In this document: positions 10,201 through 18,161 of the stretch, one piece after another
How the letters are laid out: every line of letters begins with the position of its first letter
Position numbering within the stretch: the stretch's first letter is position 1
Source of the DNA: Plectonema cf. radiosum LEGE 06105
GTDB lineage: Bacteria > Cyanobacteriota > Cyanobacteriia > Cyanobacteriales > Nostocaceae
Length of the DNA: 61,133 nt
Assembly: GCF_015207665.1 (NCBI RefSeq)
Contig: NZ_JADEWL010000026.1
Span: 1 to 61,133 of the forward strand
Direction of reading: 5' to 3'
The notes under the pieces: model-generated
Databases searched by the model: none
The model's input: the letters and a program-made list of their open reading frames with translations, nothing else
What the model was told of the DNA's origin: nothing
Program-made: the position numbers and the translations under genes

Positions 10201-11543
10201 AGAATGAAAATCCTAGCTGGCTAGCGAGTCCTGGATTAATATTTAGCCAAGAAAGAGGTTCATTCGATACAATTAATTCTCTCTCATTTACTAGAGGCTA
10301 TGAACTGATTTATACTAATATTACTTATGGTGGCATGAGTGGAGGCCCTTTATTAGATACTCAAGGGCGTTTGATTGGGATTCATGGAAAAACAGAAGGT
10401 GAGAGATTTTATACTAAAAATGCTGAAAAACCAGAAGAAATTGAATATCTTGGAATTGAATTAAATTTAGGATACAGTTTAGGTATTCCAATTAGCACTT
10501 TTCTTAGCCTAACTAGTGAGCTTAAATTAAATGCACAATGGTTAAACATTGAGTCTACGCCTCCATCTCAAACCAATGATTTTTCTATTACTTATGCTGC
10601 AAATATTAATTTCACGAATGATATTACTAAAGACAAGCCAAAAGTTGTAGAAACTTTGTTTAGAAGAGGAAATCATTTGTGGCGTTTAGGAAAATTTGAG
10701 GAAGCGAATGCAGCATTCGATGAAATAATTAACCTAGAGCCACCATTAATATTAGGAAAAGTTTATTATGCAAAAAGTTTATCATTAAAATATCAAAAGA
10801 GGTATTTAGAAGCTTTATATGCTTTAGATAAAGCTGTGAAATATCAACCTAATTTTTACGAAGCATGGCGTGATAGAGGAGAAGTTTTGTATAGGTTGAA
10901 AAAATATTTAGAAGCTTTATCTTCAATTGAAGAAGCTATTAAATTGAATAATGAACAGTATGATAATAATAAATTAAAAGATTTTGTTCTTGATGGCTGG
11001 CGTGGTCAATTATTGTATGAATTAAAACAATATTCGCAAGCGATTGAAGCGTACAACGAAGTAATAAAAATCAAGCCATCTCCTTTTATTTACCTTAATC
11101 GAGGTCTTATTCTCGCTGAAGTGGAAAATTATAAAGAAGCCATTAAAGATTATACAGAGGCTATTAAACACAAGCCTAACTATGCTGAAGCTTATTTTTA
11201 TAGAGGAATTGCTCGTTTCCAATCAGGTGATAAATTAGGGGCAATAAAAGACTATGATCAAGCCATTAAAATCAATCAAGGCTATGCTCATAATTATCTC
11301 AATCAAGGGCTTGTTTTAGTATCTTTTGCTGACCGAAAAGAAGGAACAAATAGTTATACTGAATTGATTGACGTAAAATATGCAAAAATTTATAAAACAC
11401 GAGGTTTAATTCGCTTAAAAATGGGAGATAAAAAAGGGGCAATAGCTGATTTACAACTAGCGGCAGAAATTTACCAAAAGCAAAAAGACATAACAGCATT
11501 TCAAGAAGTTTTAACTTTATTAAATAAGGTTAATCAAAATTGA
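7248..11543 (+). CDS. Triple trypsin-like / TPR protein, middle protease domain degenerate
   Basis: A 1431-aa exported protein with a signal peptide in the first ~30 residues. Domain order is trypsin-1 (about 45-260; His93, Asp125, Ser198 in GMSGGP), trypsin-2 (about 285-525), TPR block 1 (about 560-840), trypsin-3 (about 865-1090; His913, Asp947, Ser1031 in GMSGGP) and TPR block 2 (about 1130-1425). Trypsin-2 has lost two catalytic residues: His is Gln326 (AAQVV) and the Ser position is Gly457 (GMGGSP), although Asp367 remains. It is therefore a pseudoprotease. The 1013-aa paralogue at 18162-21203 has the intact second domain. TPR arrays bind protein partners. The likely role is signalling or proteolytic processing at the cell surface or periplasm. 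Start ATG 7248 and ATG 7254 are both possible. Confidence 0.85.
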   Translation: MNMNKNIAIITSILLFQFPNFAITLTSKAQTVSQNSNCEIVPEKNALAEEFSEKQLETIASRITVKVIGDNNGGSGTLLAKKGNTYLVLTNSHVVRGVNYINLKTVDGKTHTAQIVPNSKFEKFDLALLQFQSNEIYCPRNEDVADSLPNTEMPVTAAGFSGEKGKIVFSHGKVQQISQPLKEGYQIGYTSNIEQGMSGGPIISSQGMIIGVNGRGAYPILNSGYVYQDGSRPSKEQIQQMRKLSWGIPISTLLAQVKPEILTAYSLPLPRMPDGLPQPVLTGWLKHLEEKAKQFSVRIDSSSEANGSGVIIAKNGDTYTVLTAAQVVCERKGGTQQCENYNYQILAPDGKKYPVEKSTIKTEESVDLAIVQFISKETYQVAILGNYQLNKIREVFVTGYPGSGEQSKWYFSPGLIFDQKWGLLAIQSYFPDNISGTSSLIGGYELVYTNLTDAGMGGSPVLDSQGRVIGIHGLVEGGEAFDEKTGDSGSRGLVETGFSLGIPITTFLGSASRFHINFKSLKIEQSVPPKLDAQQLASFANTFATNVPQGNAPASQWLERGNQLWRINQFDEAISAFDKAIKLNPSFVYLAYTQKARVLNFQKKYKEAIAVFQQAIKSKYDDILAWRGIAEALANLYRYEESLSAIDKAIKLQPKNPILYNDKFEILRGLKQYKEAESAITKAIKISPQAIFYYNRGKLYYEQKKWDLALLDFSKSIDIYPLFDEAYKNRGHIYYEQKKWNLALADYDQALKYNPDGEIYQKRGIIYYELGNMHKAIENYTQALKYYPDDADIYQNRAIARAKLGDEKGAIADIETAGQLYRQQNNLPGYQQALNLLRQFQEISVNNTSSFLNQSTYSASPLKSTEIDINRIAQQITVKIDDLGSDGNSFQGNGSGVIIGKHNNTYYVLTCAHVVQYEKVRKYQIVTLDNKRYSVNSSKVKKSPSLDIAILEFTSQENYPVATLANYPLEEFRGMFVAGWSNPYKNENPSWLASPGLIFSQERGSFDTINSLSFTRGYELIYTNITYGGMSGGPLLDTQGRLIGIHGKTEGERFYTKNAEKPEEIEYLGIELNLGYSLGIPISTFLSLTSELKLNAQWLNIESTPPSQTNDFSITYAANINFTNDITKDKPKVVETLFRRGNHLWRLGKFEEANAAFDEIINLEPPLILGKVYYAKSLSLKYQKRYLEALYALDKAVKYQPNFYEAWRDRGEVLYRLKKYLEALSSIEEAIKLNNEQYDNNKLKDFVLDGWRGQLLYELKQYSQAIEAYNEVIKIKPSPFIYLNRGLILAEVENYKEAIKDYTEAIKHKPNYAEAYFYRGIARFQSGDKLGAIKDYDQAIKINQGYAHNYLNQGLVLVSFADRKEGTNSYTELIDVKYAKIYKTRGLIRLKMGDKKGAIADLQLAAEIYQKQKDITAFQEVLTLLNKVNQN

Positions 11544-11708
11544 GTAGCTGATTTTCAATGAAACAACTCAGTATTTTATAAAGTAGACTTAGAAAATTTG
11601 CTGATATAATGCCTGTCTGTGTTCGATAACGTCTGTCGTCGCTTTTTAGCAGAGTCATTTTCAGCCGATTTTGTGATATATCAATCACTGATGATAATTC
11701 AGCAGATA

Positions 11709-12563
11709 CTATTTAACCTTTCCCTTAATCTCCGCAATCATCCTCTGCATTTCTTGATATCTACCCTCATTTTTCCTCTCCTGATAAATCCTCCCAGCTT
11801 CCTCCAACTTCTGGAGAGCAGTTTGCACATCACCCTTATTCAAAACTTGAAAAGCTTCATCAATTAAATCTTCAGGTGATTTTTTGTTAGGAGAATCTGT
11901 TGAGGAACCTATGGGATTTCTGTCTGATGAAGTCTTTACCTCAAAAATCTGCGGATTCACAGATTTTTTAGCAATATTTATTTCCTCAACAGCTTGCAAA
12001 ATCTTAGCTGCTGTCTCATATTTATTTTCCTTCAAATAAACCGGAATTTTTGAATAATAAAGATTTACCGCCATTTCCAAGTCTTGTAATTTACTCTCCC
12101 CGTTTTCTTGAAGCAATCCCCTTTGATGATAAGCTGCTGTATATTGGGGATTCAGTTGAATTGCTTTGGTAAAATCGGTAATTGAATTGCGCTTAGTTTC
12201 TTGAACCTTATTTTGAACCGAAACCGGACAGATAATTCGATAAGTGTCAACTCTTTCACAACCCTTTACTGTTCCATCAATATTTAATGGTTGATTTTGA
12301 GGATATTTAGCATGAATTAAACCGCGACGATAATAAGCCTCAGCATACCCAGAATCAATATTAATAGCTTTTGTAAAAGCCTCCAACGCTTCTTGATAAT
12401 TTCCTTCATTAAATTTCATTATTCCTTGATCAAACCAATACTTTGCCTTGGTTTGTACTTCTTGAACCGCTACGGAAGAAGCTTTAACACTTGGAACATT
12501 TACAATAAAATTACTAAGAGCAGCCAAACTTAAGCAAGTTAAAACTAACTTTAATCGTGACAT
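11709..12563 (-). CDS. Exported TPR-repeat protein
   Basis: A 284-aa protein. The N-terminal hydrophobic segment (LVLTCLSLAALSNFIVNV) and Ala/Ser-rich stretch look like a signal peptide. Two or three TPR motifs follow (AKYWFDQGIMKFNEGNYQEALEAF...; AYHQRGLLQENGESKLQDLE). The C-terminal helix-rich part contains a further TPR-like unit (AFQVLNKGDVQTALQKLEEAGRIY). This is a protein-protein interaction module without an enzyme domain. It lies convergent to the 1431-aa trypsin-TPR gene and downstream of the CHAT gene on the same strand. Its role is not known. Confidence 0.75.
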   Translation of the reverse strand: MSRLKLVLTCLSLAALSNFIVNVPSVKASSVAVQEVQTKAKYWFDQGIMKFNEGNYQEALEAFTKAINIDSGYAEAYYRRGLIHAKYPQNQPLNIDGTVKGCERVDTYRIICPVSVQNKVQETKRNSITDFTKAIQLNPQYTAAYHQRGLLQENGESKLQDLEMAVNLYYSKIPVYLKENKYETAAKILQAVEEINIAKKSVNPQIFEVKTSSDRNPIGSSTDSPNKKSPEDLIDEAFQVLNKGDVQTALQKLEEAGRIYQERKNEGRYQEMQRMIAEIKGKVK

Positions 12564-12660
12564 ATTTTTAAGTAGTAAAAGTATATTTTTAGTTCAGCTA
12601 TATTCGTAATTATACCAGAATCATACAGGAGTTACGCAACTTGCATATTATCTTAAGTTC

Positions 12661-12714
12661 GTAGTAAGGACTTTAGTCCTTATTTTAAGTTTTGAGGACT
12701 GAAGTCCTCACTAC
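12661..12714. repeat. Paired-hairpin MITE-like repeat
   Basis: A 54-bp unit with terminal inverted repeats gtagtaaggac / gtcctcactac and two internal hairpins (aaggactttagtcctt and gaggactgaagtcctc). This is a common cyanobacterial interspersed repeat type. It sits between the CHAT gene stop and the upstream side of the TPR gene and may end CHAT transcription. Confidence 0.65.
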
Positions 12715-12729
12715 AAACAAAAAATGAAT

Positions 12730-15700
12730 TTAACGAGACATATTCTCACAAATCCTTCTCTCATCCTCATTAAGAGTAGAATTATTAGCCAAATAATCAT
12801 GCAACCAATTACAACTAAGCTGTTGTAAATTATCAATATCCAAACTCCACAAAATTATATTCTTTTTCATATCCACTGAAGTAAACATCTTTCCATCAGG
12901 ACTAAAACTTACATCTTTTATGGAACTTTCTCCCGCTTGCAAACTATTAATTAACTTCCCATCCAAACCCCAGAAATTGATATTACTTCCACTTGCTGAA
13001 ATTAGCATTTGACTATCTGGGCTAAAACCAACGCTGTAAACATTATTGCTATGGGGTATATTTATTAATAACTTCCCAGACATATCCCAAAGCTTCACTG
13101 TTTGATCATTACCAGCAGTCGCTATCATTTTGCCATCTGGACTTAAACTAACAGATGCAATATTTTCAGTATGTCCTGATAATGTTGATAATAATTTACC
13201 ATTCAGATTCCAGATTTTAACTGTATTATCAACAGCAGCTATTACAGTTTTCCCATCTGGACTAAAGTTAATACTGGTCATAAATTGATTGTCAACTTGC
13301 CAATTATGCAACACATTACCTGACAAATCCCACAATTTTACATCAATTTCCCCAATACTAACTAGAATTTTACCATCTGGACTAAAACTAATATCCCTGA
13401 TAGGCTCAAAAACACCGCTGCTATTATTATCCTCATGTCCCTGCCAACTTTTGAGTAATTTACCTTCTAAATTCCAAAGTTTAATTTGATTGTCCTTACC
13501 GATAGAAACAATCACTTTCCCATCTGGACTAAAATGCACCTTAATAATTTCTGTTTCATGTGCTTTAAAACTTCTAATTAAACTACCATCTTTTTGTCCC
13601 AAAGTAATTACACCTTGTTTATTTCCCGTCGCGATAATTTTGCTGTCGGGGCTGACACTAACACTGTTCCCCTCAAAACTTGGTAAAATGCCATCAAAAC
13701 GCCACAGTTTAACAGCTTTATCAGCACTTGCAGTGGCTAAAGTTTGTCCATCTGGACTAAAACTGACTTCCGATGCTTTACCCCCATGTCCTTTAAAAGT
13801 ATAAATTTTTTGTTTTGATTCACCTTGAGTACTCCAAACTATGACTGTATCATCAGCACCAGCAGAAGCTAATAATTTACCATCCCCACTAAAGCGCACA
13901 TCTAAAACTTCATTTGTATGACCTTTAAGCTCATATAATTGACCTAAATTATTTAAACTAATGGTGTTATCTTTACTTCCAGAAGCTAATGATTTCCCAT
14001 CTGGGCTAAATACAACACTCAGAACCTCATCTTCATGACTTTTGAGAGTTTTTAATACTTTTCCATCTAGGTTCCAAAGTTTAACTGTCTTGTCAGCAGA
14101 AGCAGTGGCGAAAGTTTTACCATCTGGACTAAAATTCAAACTCCATATTTTGGCATTATGTGCCTGAATTTCTTGCTGATTTTTTTGAAGTTTTTCACCC
14201 TTTAATGTTTGCAGTTTAACTTGACCATTTTGATATCCAGTAGCAAGAATCTGGTTATTAGGGCTTAACGCAAATGACCTTATTATTTTAGTATCAGTTT
14301 CAGTATCTGTAACGGTTAACAAAGGAGATTTTTCAAATAAATTACTTTGAGAATTATATCTCCAGAAAGTAATAGTATTATCAAAGCTGGCAGCAATGAG
14401 AAACTTACCATCACTACTAAAAGTAACGCTAAAAACTCCTTGTTTATGTCCTGTTAATGTTTGTACAAACTTTCCATCTCGCTGCCAAATTTTAATTTTA
14501 CCATCTTGGCTGGCTGAGGCTAAAAGCTGACCATTTGGACTGTGCTTAACGCTAGTAACTGTACCTTTATGTCCTTCTAGTCCTTCTAGCTTATTATATT
14601 CTCGGATTTGATTCAAACTTTCCAGTAGAGAAGTTAGTAAACCTATTTTAGTTTTAGTGTCTAAAGTATCTAATTTATCTAGAGATTGACTATTTTTTAG
14701 TATCGAAGTTAATCCTTCAATATCATTCCCTGATTTGATGAGAACTTTAGCCGAAATACTCAAAGTTTTTAGTTCATTAATTTGTGCTTGTTCGCGTTGA
14801 TATTCTGCTTGTCGCCATTGAAATAAAGCTATTCCAGCTAATAGTAAAGCTGTGACTAAACCACCAGTTAACCAGATAAAAGTACGCTTACGTGCAGCAC
14901 TTTTTACTTCTTCCTCTTTCTCCTGTAACTCCAAACTTAAATTAATAAAACCTTGTTCATCATCGCTAATTTGATGACTACGCTTTAATAACCAATCTTC
15001 CGCATCAATTAAAGGCTTTCCCCTTAACAATCCTCCAATATCATTATCGCTATTTTCCCACTGTTTAATTATTACCCGTAATTGTTCTTGCCAACGGCGA
15101 AAATCTCCATCAATTCTCATCCATTGCCCAAACCTGCGCCAGTTTTTAATTAGCGCTTCGTGGATAATTTCCACAGTCTCAATTCCCGTAATTTGATTAA
15201 AATTTGTCACTACTAATCGCGCATCCGCTAACCGAGTGACTAAATCCCAATTTTCGTCTTTTACTTCCCCACGAATCGCCAAACGACGAATATCTGTACT
15301 TGCTTCTCCTGGTTGTACTAACTGAATAAATATTTTTTGTACCCTATCTTTATCTGTTGTATTTAATTGAGCATAAATTTCTTCCGCATGGTTTGCTAAT
15401 GCAGTTTCCACACCACCAATTTCTGTATATGCTTGATGAGTTAGATATCCCTGATATTGTTTTTGCCACAACTGAGTTAAAGTAAATTCCAGCAGAGGTA
15501 AATGATTAGGAGATTGCAAAACTGCATCAACTAAACGTTGAGTTAAACCCTCTTCTAACTGCACATTATAAATTGCCGCAGGTTGTGTTATTACTGCTTC
15601 TAATTCTTGAGCATTCATCGCACCCAAATTTATATGAACATCTTGCAATGCATCCGCTAATCGACGGTAGGATAAAGCCTCTCCATAAAAGTCTGCTCGT

Positions 15701-17421
15701 AAAGTTAAAATCAAAGTAAAATTGGGAGCCTTATCAACTGCATTCAAGAGATTATCTAAAAATGTTTGCCTTTCTTCAGTATAATGATAAAGGGTATAAA
15801 GTTCTTCAAATTGATCAGCAATTAGAACTAGATGTGTTTTGGGTGCATCTTTAATAATTTTTTCAATAGTATTAAATAATGCTAAATTACTCGCTTTTAA
15901 ATCTATTTCTAATTCTAATTCCGTTAACTTTTGTTGATGACAATCTTCAAGCCCAACTTCCCTATCTTCTGTTTCTATAAGAGAATTGGATAAATTGAAA
16001 ACCTCTGTTTCTGTGGTTAAATCGTTTCCCGAAGGATTAACCTTAGCTAATATTGAACTAAAAGCAATAGCTAAAGACTCAAATGGATTATTCCCCGGAC
16101 GAAAAGAAACAATTTGCCAATCCCTATTTCTATCTTGCTTTAATTGCGGAATCAACCCTGCAAAAACAACCGAAGATTTACCACTACCAGAAGCACCAAC
16201 AACCGCAATCAGTGGTTTTTGCTTCACCGCATTAACTAACTGATATGTGACAGCTTCCCGTCCAAAAAAGTAGGGTGCATCCTCCTCCTGGAAAGCAGCT
16301 AAACCGCGATAGGGACAATTCGCAATTGCTCCCAAACTCTGCCAAGTTGGAGGTGTTTCTAACAGATTTTGCACAATCACAGGTAGCCAACTAGCGCAGG
16401 GATAATCTTTCTCGAACCCCTGTAATTTTTTGCGAGCAATATTTACCGATTGATAGAGAGATTTTCCCCCAGTAAACTCTTGAAAAAGGTATTTTAAAAA
16501 CTGGTTTGCTACCTTATCCGGGACAGGTTCCCGCATCACAATTACTTGCGGAATATACAAATTTTCTAACTCGCTGGCAATTCCTAAACCATCGCAAGAA
16601 TTAAAAAAAGCTAACTGTAAACCCTGCCTAACTGCCGTTTTTAATCCTTCCCGCAAATCCTGCATTGTTAAACTATCGCTGCGGTTGAGAAATATCCTTC
16701 CTTGACTTTCTTCAGTTCGACTATGCCCAGAAAAAAAGAGAATATCCCAACCTTTTTCATCCCAAAGATATTCATTTAATTCTGACGGTGAAGGTTCAAC
16801 TAAAACAACTAGCTCTGCATTTTTACAGTATTGCTTTAACAGTTTCTCATCATTAGCAACATTAATACCATCACTATTGCCCAAAATAATCAAAATTCTC
16901 ACATGAGGGCGATATTTTTTGGTAAAACGTTGAGCAGTATTACAACTAAATCCTATCTCTGCATAGGGATAATGCTCAAATAAATCCCATAGATGCCAAG
17001 GAAGCTTCCGTAATTGATTATCAGTAGTGCGAATAATAAACCGCACCTCATCATCAGGAGATAAATGAATCAAACATTGCTCCTTAATCAAACGAAACGA
17101 GTCAGCTTGCAACCAACTAAGAAAATTCTGCTTGATAGTATCAGCTAATTGCTCGCATTCATCTTTAAGAGATTTAAACCGAACATTAGAAATTTGCTCT
17201 TGTTTCGGTTTAATCCGGTGTCCATCCAAACTGCGATAACTTCTGCACCAGCGCTGATATATCTCAGGTAGGGTAGGGATAGGAGGTAATCTTAATTGGT
17301 TATCACTCAGTTCAACAAAAGGAGGCAAACCATCCTTACCTATTTCCAAACTAACACGAACCCCCTCACCCAACTGACCATCCAGCTTGAGGACAACCAA
17401 CTTTTTCATCGTCGTCACCAC
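12730..17421 (-). CDS. CHAT protease - nSTAND NTPase - transmembrane - WD40 protein
   Basis: A 1563-aa multidomain signalling protein. The N-terminal CHAT (caspase-like, HetF-associated) domain spans about 130-360, with catalytic-dyad candidates His233 (FSGHS) and Cys276 (NSCDG). After the PYRGLAAFQEEDAPYFFGRE linker comes an nSTAND ATPase (about 375-800) with a P-loop GASGSGKS (Lys415) and a Walker B-like LVLIADQFEEL. A single transmembrane helix (WLTGGLVTALLLAGIALFQW) and a coiled region follow. The C-terminus (about 980-1550) has roughly 14 WD40 repeats, many ending SFSPDGK...LASAGxDxTVKLW. Family knowledge: WD40 repeats sense a ligand, the NTPase oligomerises and the CHAT protease is switched on, giving a cell-death or immune response. 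It lies near trypsin-TPR and DUF1822 genes. Confidence 0.9.
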   Translation of the reverse strand: MVTTMKKLVVLKLDGQLGEGVRVSLEIGKDGLPPFVELSDNQLRLPPIPTLPEIYQRWCRSYRSLDGHRIKPKQEQISNVRFKSLKDECEQLADTIKQNFLSWLQADSFRLIKEQCLIHLSPDDEVRFIIRTTDNQLRKLPWHLWDLFEHYPYAEIGFSCNTAQRFTKKYRPHVRILIILGNSDGINVANDEKLLKQYCKNAELVVLVEPSPSELNEYLWDEKGWDILFFSGHSRTEESQGRIFLNRSDSLTMQDLREGLKTAVRQGLQLAFFNSCDGLGIASELENLYIPQVIVMREPVPDKVANQFLKYLFQEFTGGKSLYQSVNIARKKLQGFEKDYPCASWLPVIVQNLLETPPTWQSLGAIANCPYRGLAAFQEEDAPYFFGREAVTYQLVNAVKQKPLIAVVGASGSGKSSVVFAGLIPQLKQDRNRDWQIVSFRPGNNPFESLAIAFSSILAKVNPSGNDLTTETEVFNLSNSLIETEDREVGLEDCHQQKLTELELEIDLKASNLALFNTIEKIIKDAPKTHLVLIADQFEELYTLYHYTEERQTFLDNLLNAVDKAPNFTLILTLRADFYGEALSYRRLADALQDVHINLGAMNAQELEAVITQPAAIYNVQLEEGLTQRLVDAVLQSPNHLPLLEFTLTQLWQKQYQGYLTHQAYTEIGGVETALANHAEEIYAQLNTTDKDRVQKIFIQLVQPGEASTDIRRLAIRGEVKDENWDLVTRLADARLVVTNFNQITGIETVEIIHEALIKNWRRFGQWMRIDGDFRRWQEQLRVIIKQWENSDNDIGGLLRGKPLIDAEDWLLKRSHQISDDEQGFINLSLELQEKEEEVKSAARKRTFIWLTGGLVTALLLAGIALFQWRQAEYQREQAQINELKTLSISAKVLIKSGNDIEGLTSILKNSQSLDKLDTLDTKTKIGLLTSLLESLNQIREYNKLEGLEGHKGTVTSVKHSPNGQLLASASQDGKIKIWQRDGKFVQTLTGHKQGVFSVTFSSDGKFLIAASFDNTITFWRYNSQSNLFEKSPLLTVTDTETDTKIIRSFALSPNNQILATGYQNGQVKLQTLKGEKLQKNQQEIQAHNAKIWSLNFSPDGKTFATASADKTVKLWNLDGKVLKTLKSHEDEVLSVVFSPDGKSLASGSKDNTISLNNLGQLYELKGHTNEVLDVRFSGDGKLLASAGADDTVIVWSTQGESKQKIYTFKGHGGKASEVSFSPDGQTLATASADKAVKLWRFDGILPSFEGNSVSVSPDSKIIATGNKQGVITLGQKDGSLIRSFKAHETEIIKVHFSPDGKVIVSIGKDNQIKLWNLEGKLLKSWQGHEDNNSSGVFEPIRDISFSPDGKILVSIGEIDVKLWDLSGNVLHNWQVDNQFMTSINFSPDGKTVIAAVDNTVKIWNLNGKLLSTLSGHTENIASVSLSPDGKMIATAGNDQTVKLWDMSGKLLINIPHSNNVYSVGFSPDSQMLISASGSNINFWGLDGKLINSLQAGESSIKDVSFSPDGKMFTSVDMKKNIILWSLDIDNLQQLSCNWLHDYLANNSTLNEDERRICENMSR

Positions 17422-17515
17422 TCCTATCCGGAAAAATACTTACAATTAGATTTCTGCTTATTTAGTAGTATTTTACGTAAATCAGCGCATTTGTTACATA
17501 AATTTACTAAAAATT

Positions 17516-17944
17516 CTATTCCATATAAACAGCTATTTCTCCCCCATCATCTGATTCACCAATACATCCCATACCAGTAGCATTAAAACCACAATACATA
17601 GACACATTCCATTGTGCAATAATTGAACTTCCTTTTTGCAGAGCTATTTGCCTGACTCGAAAATCTTCCTCATTGGCGATATTACCAAGTTGGTAAGGAG
17701 AAAGCATGAGGATTATACAAGCATCATCGCTGCATAATTTAATATTGGCACTAGCATCATCAAAAGCTCCCATGACTGCGTAATCGCAGGTATATTTTTC
17801 AGCTTCAATCACGACACCGCAAGTTGAAGGATAAAGGGTTTGATGATTAGTAAAATTAACGGTATTTTTTGCTAGTGAAGGGCTTGCGTTAAGGGTTAAT
17901 AAACCAATGGAAGTTAACACAGATGCAGTGATTTTTTTCAACAT
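17516..17944 (-). CDS. Small exported cysteine-containing protein of unknown function
   Basis: A 142-aa protein with a clear signal peptide (MLKKITASVLTSIGLLTLNA, cleavage near SLAK). The mature part carries at least six cysteines (STCGVV, YTCDYA, KLCSDDAC, MYCGF, MGCIG), which suggests disulfides in the periplasm or outside the cell. No family was recognised. It lies between the CHAT and trypsin-TPR genes on the same strand and may belong to the same module. Confidence 0.65.
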   Translation of the reverse strand: MLKKITASVLTSIGLLTLNASPSLAKNTVNFTNHQTLYPSTCGVVIEAEKYTCDYAVMGAFDDASANIKLCSDDACIILMLSPYQLGNIANEEDFRVRQIALQKGSSIIAQWNVSMYCGFNATGMGCIGESDDGGEIAVYME

Positions 17945-18161
17945 AATTCTTCCCTTTGTTAAATCTTTATTCGAGGTGATGCAACCTTTTTGATTGCTTC
18001 TATTCCTATTACTGTTGCGAGTAAGTGATTTTACGCAGGAGAGGAAGAGAATTCTAAAAGTTGATTATTTATGAATAAAGGAAAATATATGGAAGTGTTT
18101 TGAGAAACGATTCAGGTAGTAGTCAGTGAAATAATGCTTCTACCTGAGTTAGTTATCATGA

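Noticed and set aside
13289-13804. Plus-strand frames opposite the CHAT-WD40 gene
   Set aside because: They are antisense products of the repetitive WD40 codons (SPDGK) and show no independent protein features.
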